64,000 nt of DNA from Phaeosaccion multiseriatum (Eukaryota > Ochrophyta, other classes). The stretch is from positions 1,178,001 to 1,242,000 of the forward strand of contig OZ218959.1 of the NCBI GenBank assembly GCA_965112735.1, written 5' to 3'. Below the pieces are notes generated by a model. The model was not told the DNA's origin and searched no databases. It saw nothing but the letters and a program-made list of their open reading frames with translations. The position numbers and the translations under genes were made by a program. This document shows, piece by piece, positions 23,201-32,588 of the stretch. Every line of letters begins with the position of its first letter. Position 1 is the first letter of the stretch.

Positions 23201-24912
23201 GAAGAAGGCGAGACAGACGGTGAGGCCGGGACACCCTTCAGGCGTGATCCCCACTTCCGAGCTCACCATGAGAGGATCAAAGGTAAGAAGGAAGAGAGGC
23301 ATGATGGTACCGGAGGTGGAAGAGTGGTAGTAGTAGTATTACAAGTAGTAGAAGCGCATGTATAAAAAAAACTAGTTGTAGTAGTTGCAGTTGTAGTAGT
23401 AGTCTTAGTAATAGAAGTTATAGTTTTTGTTGTAGCAGTAGTGGTAGTAGTGGCAGGAGGAGGGGGAGGAGGAAGAGACGCACAATGGGTGAGATGGAGT
23501 ATCTGGGGAATGGGTTTGTCATCATCATCAGCAGCAGCTGACGACCCCCCCTTTCTTTCCGCCCTGTTTGCCCTTTGCGTGTTGCCCGCGTGTATGCCTC
23601 GTGTGTGTTTGTGCGTGTGTCCACTCTCAACGCACAGCTCCACCGCCACCGACGCCTGGAACACGACGCTTCGGTCGGAGACGCATACCTAGACTCAAGT
23701 TTTGGCTGGGAGATAGGGTGGAGATGAAAATGAAAGTTCAGGGGGCGGGGGCAGAGGACATCGACAGCGATGAGGACCTTAGGGGGAAGGATCCTGTGCC
23801 CAAGGTGGTCGGAATCATGGTCCATGACGACAACACGGACTGGTCTTCTGGTAAAGCTCCACTGGGCGGAAGCATCGTCCGGGAGACCTCACGGACGAAG
23901 AGGTTCGTCGATGAGGATCACTGGTGCACAATTCACTTACTCTGTCCCTGACCGAAACGAAGTTTGCTGGTTTGTTTCTGTGTTTTGGAGGGGGGGCTCC
24001 TTGTGAGTTTGAGTTTGTGACCTGCGTATGGCACAACTGAATAGAGAGTGGGAGAAGGAAGTTGCAACCCATGCCTCGGGTACTGGGAATTGGCATACGG
24101 TATAGGCTATTGTGTGTTTTGGTTAGGGCTGGTCTTACTCTTGTACCCTTGTCCTTACACGCCCACTTGGAAGCCCCCTGCACACTTGATGCCTGTCGGT
24201 TGTGTTCACGACCCCTCTTTCCCCGCTCCCCTCTCCCCTCTCCTCCTTCTTGTCTCTCCCAGAGCGGCCAATGCGAAAGCCCAAGCCAGCAAGAGCCGCA
24301 GCAGTGGGAAGGGGGAGAGCGACCCATCGGGGCTTCCTCCCATCTCTCCGTCCTCGTTGGAGCCTCTAGAGCATGGCAAGGAGTACCTCGTGGAGGCAGA
24401 GACAGGCGATGTGTGGGACGAGGAGGAGGCGCAAGTAGTGGAGAGACGTGAGTGGGGAGGGAGGGGGAGGGAGGAGAGGGGAGGAAGGGCCCTCGGTCGG
24501 TCGGTCGGTCGGTCGGTCGGTCGGTCGGTCAGTCATTCGGTAGCAGGCCTCTATTCATTCGCGAACCGTTCTCTATTCCTTCGCCTCACGACGACCGTAC
24601 GCTGTGCGCCCCCTCCCGCCCTCCCCCGGCTTCTCCTTCTCCTTCCCCTGCCCCTCGCTCGTACTGTACAGACATCGTCCGCCGGCTTCGTAACATGACC
24701 TTCGGACCGCTGCCTGCCAGCGCAGAGAGGCAATCGGGCAAGGAGGGCACTGGGGAGGCGGTGCAAGCCTTCGACGTGGCGCAGGAGGCGGGCGTCTCGC
24801 GGTGAGGGGGGGCGCTTGGGCATGTGCTTGGGCTTGGGCATGTGCTTAGGCTTGGGCCTGGCGTGGCGTGGCGGATGGGGCCCGAGGGCACCGCACACAC
24901 ACGTTTACCCAC

Positions 24913-24944
<32 letters not shown>

Positions 24945-26182
24945 GCGCCCACTTGGTCTCTCTGCAAGGCCGCGCTCCTTTTTTCTCCCATCACCCCGTA
25001 CTAATTTTGTTGACTTTTGTTGGTGCTCCGTTCCTTCGGTCTGGCAACGCACAGGTGGGTGTCGGGCTATCTCAACCTCCCCCCCGGGGCCGTGAAGGAC
25101 GCCGAGCACGTGGCCATGAGCACGCAGCAGTATTGGGTGTCATCGTGTCAGCCCAACTCGCTCGAGGTAAGAGGGATGGAGAGGGAGGGAGGGAGGGAAG
25201 GAGGGAGAAAGGGGGGGGGAGTGAGTGAGTGAGTGGGTGAGTGGGTGAGTGAGTCGTGAGTGAGTGAAGGTGGGGTGGGTGTGGGAAGTGAGTGAGTCAC
25301 GGGCGGAGGACTGTGTTGAGTCTATAATCGGCTTGGAATGGGCCAGACAGACAGAGCTCCTGCATGAGTGATCATGCTAAAAGGGGCCAGAAACGCTCAG
25401 CAACACTGGATGTCTGGATTTGTCTTTCAGTGCGCGTTAGACTAATTTGCACTTCGCCTACTACTACTCCACGCCTACATGACGCATACACACGCACACG
25501 CACACACACACGCCCACACACCCACACACCCATACACCCACACGCCCACCCCGTCTTAGGTTGCCATCGCAGAGCCGCATCACGAGGAGGCTGCCTTCGA
25601 TCCCTCGCAGGCGCAGCGCTACCTGCTGTCGTCGGGCGATCAGTTCTACGTGCCTATGAACAATGTGTACCGCCTGGAGAACCACTCAAAAGAAGCCACC
25701 GCCAAGATCTTCTGGACCATTCACAAGGTGAGGGAGTGAAGGAGTTGAGCGTGCGAAGTAGTGAGTGAGAGAGTGAGTCGGTGAGCAGCATGTACCAAGT
25801 CATCATCCCCTCCTTTGCATCATTCAAGCCATCAATCCATGGCCCCGCGTGCACTGAGGCTGTGGTATTCTTCCTGTTGATGCTTCGCTGCTGATGCCTT
25901 CTTGCACTTGCGCGCACATGTATGGGCATGGCCGTAGAGGGTACTGCATTTTGCATTAGTTCTCTGACGCGGAAGGCTGGCACTACCAACCCGTTCCTTT
26001 TCCATCTTGTGCATTCCATTCGCCTTATGGTTCATGGTGCTAACACCTCAAGGGGAAAAGGCGTGTTAGTCCCCACAGCCCTCTCTCCATGCGTCCAATC
26101 AACCCGTTGAATCAATCCGAACAAACCCGCCCCCCCATCTCCCTCTCCCTCTCCCTCTCCCGCTCAGCCCGTCGACTCGTGA
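20272..26182 (+). CDS. CENPC: Centromere protein CENP-C (Mif2) with CENP-C motif and C-terminal cupin domain
   Basis: CENP-C links CENP-A nucleosomes to the outer kinetochore and dimerises through its cupin domain. Exons 20272-20393, 20639-20730, 20940-21526, 21899-23282, 23638-23902, 24263-24447, 24672-24801, 25055-25166, 25560-25727 and 26168-26182 give 1019 residues in phase. The nucleosome-binding CENP-C motif is GTRRFGRRRIPRLKFWLGD at ~735-753. The cupin runs from WVSGYLNLPPGAVK to FYVPMNNVYRLENHSKEATA (~922-1013). The middle is very acidic/Lys-rich with a Gly tract. Two splice choices are uncertain: exon 5 may end at 23850 (GTAAAG donor, acceptor after AGAG at 24264) rather than 23902 (GTTCGT donor); and the last exon (P-V-D-S-stop) may instead be read-through to TGA at 25737-25739. 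The tiny last exon is preferred because of its strong polypyrimidine acceptor. This is the only centromere-specific gene in the window. Confidence 0.88.
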
Positions 26183-26683
26183 GGGGCTGCTGATTGGCTG
26201 ATTGGGCACTTGCTTGCGAGAGGAAGGAAGTCGTTAATCAGTCCAGGCCCCCTCTTCCGCTCCCGACCGCGTGGTGGTGAGATGGGAGTGGATCTCGCGC
26301 AGTCCGGCAGTGGATCAACATCACGCCTTCCGTGCTTGGGAACCAGCGGTCAGGGGAGAGAGCAGGTGGAATGGATGGCAACAGAAGCACAACGTCTCAG
26401 TAGTATATAGACAACGTCGGGCTGCATCACAAGCATCGCCACAGATTCTACAGCAGCTGGGATTTCCATTCCTTGCCCCTCGCTTCAGGCTCGCATGCTT
26501 GTGATGGGCCGGCCATCAAGGAAGCTGTGGTCACCGCGCCGAGACTTCGACCTACGTGCAAACCATGTCGGATGTAGTCATTGATTGGATGTATTTTGGA
26601 GCGTTGACGTGCCCAAGTCGTCGTACAGGTCCGTCGATGCTCTTCAACCATTTCGGATTGGTTTGCACTTATCATTGAACCAC

Positions 26684-26714
<31 letters not shown>

Positions 26715-27322
26715 GTGATGAGCTTTAAGAAAGAAAGTGCGAATCGATATCGAAGCTTCTCAACACTGCTGAGGGTGGGCTTGGCTAGCCATGACGCATG
26801 AATCGATTAACCTTCTCCTTCTCTTCTTCTTCTTCTCCTTCTTCTTCTGGTGTTGGAGGAGCTAGAGGTGCAAATGACCTCAGTGCAATGTGTTCAACAG
26901 GGTCCACTTACTACGGTTACTGCTTTTCAGACCTTACAACGACCGTGAACTCCGCATGAGGCGCAGGCTCCATTCGACGCATTAATCAATCCCTTCCTCG
27001 ACCCCTGACACACTATCGCCCACATTCTCGATAGCCCGCTATCGGCCCCCCCGGGGGCCGATAGCGGATAGCGTGCCGGCTGGCGCCGGCCGATAGCGGA
27101 TAGCGCGCCGGCTGGCGCCGGCGATAGCGGATAGCGGATAGTGTGTCAGGGGTCGACCTTCCCCTCCCTTCCCCGCCCGCTCTAATGAGAGGGCCAAAAA
27201 ACTGAAACGAATATTCCCACTCCACCTCACATTTTGGCGCGTTGTGAACCGCTCGACTTTCGCAGCAATAGCTTTACCCATCCAGAGTCTCACGACAGTC
27301 GAAGAGGGAAGAAGCGCTCAGG
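26183..27322. other. Tandem-gene spacer between CENP-C and the Mpv17-family gene
   Basis: 1.1 kb with no supported gene. It holds an ATC run (26684-26715), a CTT-rich tract (26815-26850) and the MITE-like element at 26998-27156. The Mpv17-family promoter should lie in the last part. Confidence 0.5.
26998..27156. mobile_element. MITE-like element with 20-bp perfect TIRs and 6-bp target-site duplication
   Basis: The ends are exact inverted repeats: TCGACCCCTGACACACTATC at 26998-27017 and its reverse complement at 27137-27156. CCTTCC directly flanks both sides (26992-26997 and 27157-27162), as expected of a target-site duplication. The inside is GC-rich and palindromic: a perfect inverted repeat at about 27036-27067 built on CCGCTATCGG, then two copies of GATAGCGGATAGCG...GCCGGCTGGCGCCGGC. 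There is no coding capacity, so it would be non-autonomous. The autonomous partner family is not in this window; a 6-bp duplication does not by itself identify the superfamily. Confidence 0.85.
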
Positions 27323-29259
27323 ATGATGAAGCGCAAGCGACAGCGTCAGGTGCCCGTGCAGGCACTCGTCCTGGCCGGATTAAATTTGGTGCGCGAGACC
27401 TCCACGTTTCACTCCAACCCAGTGTACTTCACGGCGTCATGTCTTAGCTGTAAGAGGAAGGTCGGTTTTCTTGGGCCTGAGGTAGTACGTGACTCGGACC
27501 TAAGCAGGAGCAGCATGCACAGCGTCTCGCGGCAGCAATCGTATCACCAGCACCACTCCTTTCCGGGAGGACTGCATGAGCCGGGAAGAGTCGGCTCCCT
27601 TTCGTGGAGCGCCAGGGCTACTGCGAATGCCACTGCGAGTGCACATGGCACGAGGAGAAGGAGAAGTAGTCGCAGCAGTAGCAGCAGTAGCAGCAGTAAC
27701 AGCAGGAAGGACACCTTTGTTCAGGCAGGTTTCGTGGGGTCGGAGGCAGTTGCCTTCGCATTGTGCCTTGTCAAAGCAATGGTCGAAGTCATTCAAGGCT
27801 TGTTCAACCGATACGACTTTCTGCTTACGACCAGCCCCCTTTACACTAAGTCCATCTCTGCGGGCCTCATCAGTTGCCTGGGCGATTTCATCACGCAACG
27901 CCTGGAGCGGAGGGGCTTTGGCTCTACGAAGAATCACAGCAAGGAAGGGACGAAGGGTGTTGCCACCAAGTGGAGATTGTGGGGGTCAGACAGCACCGAC
28001 GTCAGGCGTTCTTTCGCTGTGATGTGCGAAGGTGAGGAGGCATAAAGTACTCACTGTTCTTTTGGCGTCTCTGCAGCGTTGGAAGTGATCGGCTCGTGAG
28101 CTTAGTTTCCAGTGTGTAGAGGGTGCGTGGTGGTGCATTCATCGGCCATGCTGGTGGAGCAACCCCCCCTTCTTTTCTATGTAATACCTTGCCCTTCTCT
28201 TCCGCCTCTCCTCCTCCGCCCCCCCCCCTCCGCTATCTCCCACACTCATCCACCTACCGTCCTTTCCATCCTTCTCGCCTGCCCCCCTGTGCCTGTCTGT
28301 CTGGCCCCTCCCCCCATTGAACTGAGCAGGCGTGTTTCTCACAGGGCCCCTCCTTCACGTCCTCTACAGCCGGTTGGAGCACTACCTGCCCTCCGTCGGA
28401 GCAGAGGGTTGGCTGCCCGCAGCTGGCCACGTGCTTGCAGACACGCTGCTCTTTGACCCTCTCTTTGTCGTGGCGTTTTTCTGCTTTACGGGCCTTTTGG
28501 AGGGCAAACCGTTGCTGCGAGATGTGCTGCCGAGGCTAAGGGACAACTTTTTCTCTGCCGTGCGGGCGTCGTGGCTGGTGAGTGCGGCGGAGTGAGGCAC
28601 ATGAGAAGAGCGCTGTAGAGGGGAGGAAGAGGAGGAGGAGGACGGGGGTGGGGTGGGGTGTGTGGGGGGGGAGAAGGGGTGTGGAAGGAGGAGAGGGACG
28701 GGGGGAGAGACGGAGGAGGGGAGGGACGGAGGAGGAGGGTGAGAGGAGGAGAGGGAGGAGGAGGAGGAGGAGGAGGAGGAGGAGGAGGAGGAGGAGGAGG
28801 AGGAGGAGATGAGAAGGAGGGAGGGGCCGGAGGAAGAGGAAGAGGATGGAGGGGGCGGGGGAGGGCTGGACTTCACTGACCCGCCCCCTGCGCCCACGTG
28901 CTCACACCCACCCACGCACCCACACTGCTGTCGCATATCAATGCACGTATTCACACCCACCCACCCACCCACGGAACCACACACTCCACCTACCTCCGCT
29001 GCTGTCTCACGTCAACGCAACCAACAAACCAACCAACCAACCAACCCAGGTGTCAGTGTGCTTCTGGCCCGTGCAGTACCTCGGCTTCCGTTACCTTCCT
29101 CTGCACTACCGAGTCATGCTTGTCAACGTGTGCGATTGCGTGTGGACGGCAGTGCTGAGCTTCTACAGCCACAAGAAGGGGGAGGGGGAGAGGGAGAGCG
29201 ATGGCAGCAGCAGCAACAGCAGCAGCAGCAGCAGCAGCAGCGAGCAAGCGGCCGCATAG
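27323..29259 (+). CDS. Mpv17/PMP22 family membrane protein
   Basis: These are small four-helix membrane proteins of mitochondria or peroxisomes, with channel-like or metabolite roles. Exons 27323-28031, 28345-28577 and 29050-29259 give 383 residues. Family landmarks: YDFLLTTSPLYTKSISAG and CLGDFITQRLE in exon 1, EGPLLHVLYSRLEHYLP crossing junction 1, DPLFVVAFF, and after junction 2 WPVQYLGFRYLPLHYRV, then the C-terminal CVWTAVLSFYSH. The N-terminal ~145 residues before the first helix are non-conserved and Ser/Arg/His-rich, perhaps a targeting sequence; the C-terminus is a poly-Ser tail. The start at the first of two adjacent ATGs (27323) is plausible but not proven. Intron 2 (28578-29049) is full of GGA repeats. 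The subfamily (Mpv17, PXMP2, SYM1 or MPV17L2 type) is not resolved. Confidence 0.85.
28741..28808. repeat. (GGA)n tract in Mpv17-family intron 2
   Basis: An uninterrupted run of about 18 GGA units in a purine-rich intron segment (about 28615-28860). The nearby poly-Gly and poly-Arg frames are not genes. Confidence 0.85.
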
Positions 29260-30742
29260 TTAGTTGAGAGGAGAGTGACCGTGGCGACGGAGGGGCGACA
29301 GGGGGGGGTTGGGCCTGTCATGGCCAGTTTTGAGGAGGAGGAGGAGGAGGAGGAGGAGGAGGAGGAGGAGGAGGAGGAGGAGGAGGGGCGGGGAAGAGCG
29401 GCCATAAAGAAAGAAGGGGTGGGCCAGGAAAACACGCCTCCACAACAACGTGGGGCTGTTTTTTTTCAATTTTGGTTGGAGTAAGCTGGTGATAAACTAA
29501 TGTTTCCTCCAAAGACCAGCCGCTTACTTTAAGGAAACACTTTGTTCCCTGTTGTTTTTCGTTGGTCAAGTACTGTCTGTGTATGAACAAAAGAAAGGGG
29601 CTTCCGAAAGACCTCGCTACCCCTTTTGAAGACCTATAAGAGCTTTTTGTACAGTGTTTTCATTCTTACTATTACTGTGCAAGTGGAGGCCGTCCAGATA
29701 TCGTATCACCAACCCCTGCCTCACCCACTTGGCCGCGTCAAGTTGGTCCATGTACCGTGAGTTAACGGGCGAAGATAACGGTACGGCTCATCTGGAGAGG
29801 GGAAGACAGCGGGTGCGCTAATAAAACCGTAACCGTAATCTCTCATGTCTCTCTCTTCTGTTGCCTCCGTCAAAGATCCGGTGGCACCTCTGCGCACCTA
29901 CGCCGTAAGGTGTTGTAGAAGGAACAAACGCAGAAGGGGGACGCCGTGGATGGGCCCAGGGGAGCTGTGGATGGACAGTACCAAATGTGCAAGCTTGGCC
30001 TTGATTGAGGAGCAAGAAAAACCCCAAAGTCAAAACCAGCGTATGCCACAGGGTCACGCACGGCCCGGGCCACTTTTGAAGGGGTTTCGGCTGCTCATCA
30101 ACTCCAAGCTTGCAAAATACAGACCTACAACCCAGAGTGGGTGGTGGTGTGAAAGGCCGAGGACAGCACGCTCCCCTCCCCACCCAACCCTCACAGGATG
30201 GGCTTGCATGCTTGGACTACTTGAAGGGCTTCCAACGTCTTCAAGTCAGCGCGGGCCATCTTGCTGATTTGGCAAGCGCTGCTGGTGAGCCCATCAAGCC
30301 CAAGCTAGCAAAGCGTATACTTACAACCCAAAGGGTGGTGGTGTGAAAAGGCAGACCACAGCACAGCACAGCCTACACCCTCTACAGCCTCATTGTTAAA
30401 GCAATGCGAACGAGCCCTGGTGCAGAGAGCGGAGTGGCCGTTACACGCCATCCTCTCTCTCTCAGGCAGCCATCTGGGCGGCTACCATGCGTCAAGAAAT
30501 CACGGCCCCAGAAAACCAGCCCACGCCACTCCCTTTCTTCCGCTGTGGTCTCACGCCCGAAAACGCACGGAGCCGCGAGAAGATTAGTCGACACGCCGGG
30601 GAAAGTCCTCAGCCAGCCGCTCCTGCCGCACCTCCTCCTTTTGATCCGCCACACACACACTCCGCCGCAAGGGCACGACTCTGAAACCAGCAGGCAGACT
30701 GAGGTTTCCGGTCACTGCACTGGCCCCCATACATCCCTTCAG
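29260..30742. other. Tail-to-tail spacer with a GGA tract and a diverged duplication
   Basis: Includes a GGA run (29334-29382) just after the Mpv17-family stop and a TTGGTGATAC copy (29703-29712, reverse). Two related segments, about 30097-30170 and 30293-30367, share CAAGCT-GCAAA-ACAACCC-GGGTGGTGGTGTGAAA, followed by an AC/AG-rich stretch, so an old duplication is likely. No open frame has a recognisable domain and I find no tRNA. Confidence 0.5.
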
Positions 30743-31141
30743 TCATCTATTGCCAGCCTTCATCTTGGCTATTGCCTTCTGTTGCTCTCGCCAGCGCTCC
30801 TCGGCCTTCTTGGTAGTCGCCTTGGACTCCTTCTTTCTTTCCCTCTGCTCAAACAGCCGAGAGAGAGAGAGAGAGAGAGTGAGAGAGAGAGAGACCGAGA
30901 GAGAGAGAGAGAGACAGACCGAGAAGGAGAGAGAGAGACCGAGAAAGAGAGAGAGAGACCCAGATGGTTGAGCAAGTCAGAAGAGGGCCTCAAGTATGGG
31001 CTAGGTATGGGAGAGGAAAGTGGAAAGGGAAGGGAGGGGAGGGATGGGGCAAAAAAATGCAGGCAGCGGACTCACGTATTCTCCTGCGATCGCCTTCTCG
31101 TTCACAATCTTATCCTTCGTACGACTTAGCTTACCACCCAT
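30743..31141 (-). CDS. Small (55-residue) charged protein with a predicted N-myristoylation signal
   Basis: Not recognised as a named family. Exon 1 (31076-31141) begins ATG and codes for MGGKLSRTKDKIVNEK...GEY; exon 2 (30743-30844) codes for RERKKESK...ERWREQQKAI...KAGNR and a TGA stop. The intron has a GTGAGT donor and a CT-rich tract ending GAGCAG, and joins in phase 0. M-G-x-x-x-S fits the N-myristoyltransferase consensus (Gly2, Ser6), and the basic residues after it suit a myristoyl/basic membrane anchor. The remainder is predicted to be one charged helix. It was found by splice structure and codon sense; each exon is too short for an open-frame screen. It is head-to-head with dynein. 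Alternative: a fortuitous pair of exons. Confidence 0.6.
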
Positions 31142-31687
31142 CTTTGCCTACTCTGTGTGTGCAATACCATCGCAAGTAAGAGCGCAGGTGGGGCGGTGGA
31201 GGGGGGCGTTACTGCAGATCAGTGAAGGGCGCTGGGTGGGTTTCCTGAATGTATATGCATGTATGAGTGCCCGCTCGAAGCTCATCCCCCCTCAGCTTCC
31301 CCTCTCTCTTCATCCGTCTTTCAAAGCTCCACCCCCACACACAGCACAGCCCAGCCACATCTCCCTCACTCACCTTCACGTCCGCAGCGTCTTTTGTTTC
31401 TTCGAGGCCCCACCCCGCTTGCTCTTCGCCCCCCTCCTTGCTCGATAGAAAGCAGAGGGATTGGAAAGGGAGAGGGGGTGAGAGAAGAGAGAAGATGATT
31501 TGCAGTTTCAGCTCGCTCATTGGAAATTGGGTTCAAACCTTCGAAGTATCCATGAGCGAAGGGAGAGAGAGGACATGCAAAAAGACCGGAGGATAATGGC
31601 TGAGCCATAGGTCCTGCTTCAGTAGTTTCTGGTCGCAATAGCAGGAAAAGAAGGGGTGGAAAGCGCGGTTGGTAGTGCCGTGGGAAG
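31142..31687. promoter_or_regulatory. 546-bp divergent intergenic region upstream of dynein
   Basis: This lies between the small-protein ATG (31141, minus) and the dynein ATG (31688, plus) and is presumed to hold both promoters. No RNA gene and no convincing open frame are seen. Confidence 0.4.
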
Positions 31688-32556
31688 ATGGAGGGAGACA
31701 GTACGGTGGGGAGAGATGAAGTTGGCGCAGCTGGCTTGGTTTGCCTGCAAGCCTACCTGGGGTCGGCTTGCCCTGCTCTCCTCTGCCTGACTGACGCTGG
31801 GAGCAGCTTGCCGGAGGGAAGCGCAGCTACTGGAGGAGGAGAAGGAGGCAGGAGCGGCAGCAGCTTCAGGAAGGCGTTGGAGGACGCTCAGGTGGTGCAT
31901 CTGCTGTCTGGCTTTACGCAAGATAAAGCTTTCTCGGCGCTGCAGGTGGAGCTCACTGCTGGTGGAGTAGAGTCGCAATCAGAGAGCAATAGCAGCAGCA
32001 GCAACAGCAGCCCGTCTGTCGAGGGGGAAGAACAAGACAGCGATGGGAGCCCGCCAGACCCCTCTTCGGCCACTGCCGCTGCTCCTGTGACCAGCAATGG
32101 CTTCCGCTTCGAGCTGTGCATTCGTCCATCGGGAAGCCCCAGCCTTGCGTTCCTCAAGTCAGGCGCTGCAGCGACCTCGGGCGTGCTCTCCCCCAACCTG
32201 CCTTTGCGGGAGCAGCTGCAGGTCATGACCTTCCCCTTCTCCTCTCCCCAGGGAAAGAAGCAGCAGGATGAGGACGGGGCAGGCGCTGCTGTATCACCAG
32301 CGGCTGGGGATGAAGATAAGGGGCCGGAGTTGTTGCAGGCGCTGCAGCTCTTCACCGCGCAGTCCTTCGCGCCAGCCGTGGCCAGGTGCGCAGCGTCCGT
32401 TGGTCGATCGCTCTGCAGCAGACTGAGTGAGAGCAAGATGCGCATGTGTGACATAAACCTCTCTCTCTCTCTCTCAGTCTGTCTGTCTATCTTTCTGCCT
32501 CTATCAATTCCTTGGGTGATCCTTGTGGGTGGGCTGTTTTGGCCTCCTACTCCTCA

Positions 32557-32588
<32 letters not shown>

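Noticed and set aside
26183-26675. Short open frames between CENP-C and the MITE
   Set aside because: No conserved motif, unremarkable codon content and no splice structure linking them.
28582-28879. Poly-Arg and poly-Gly open frames
   Set aside because: GGA repeat within the Mpv17-family intron 2; the flanking exons join in phase without it.
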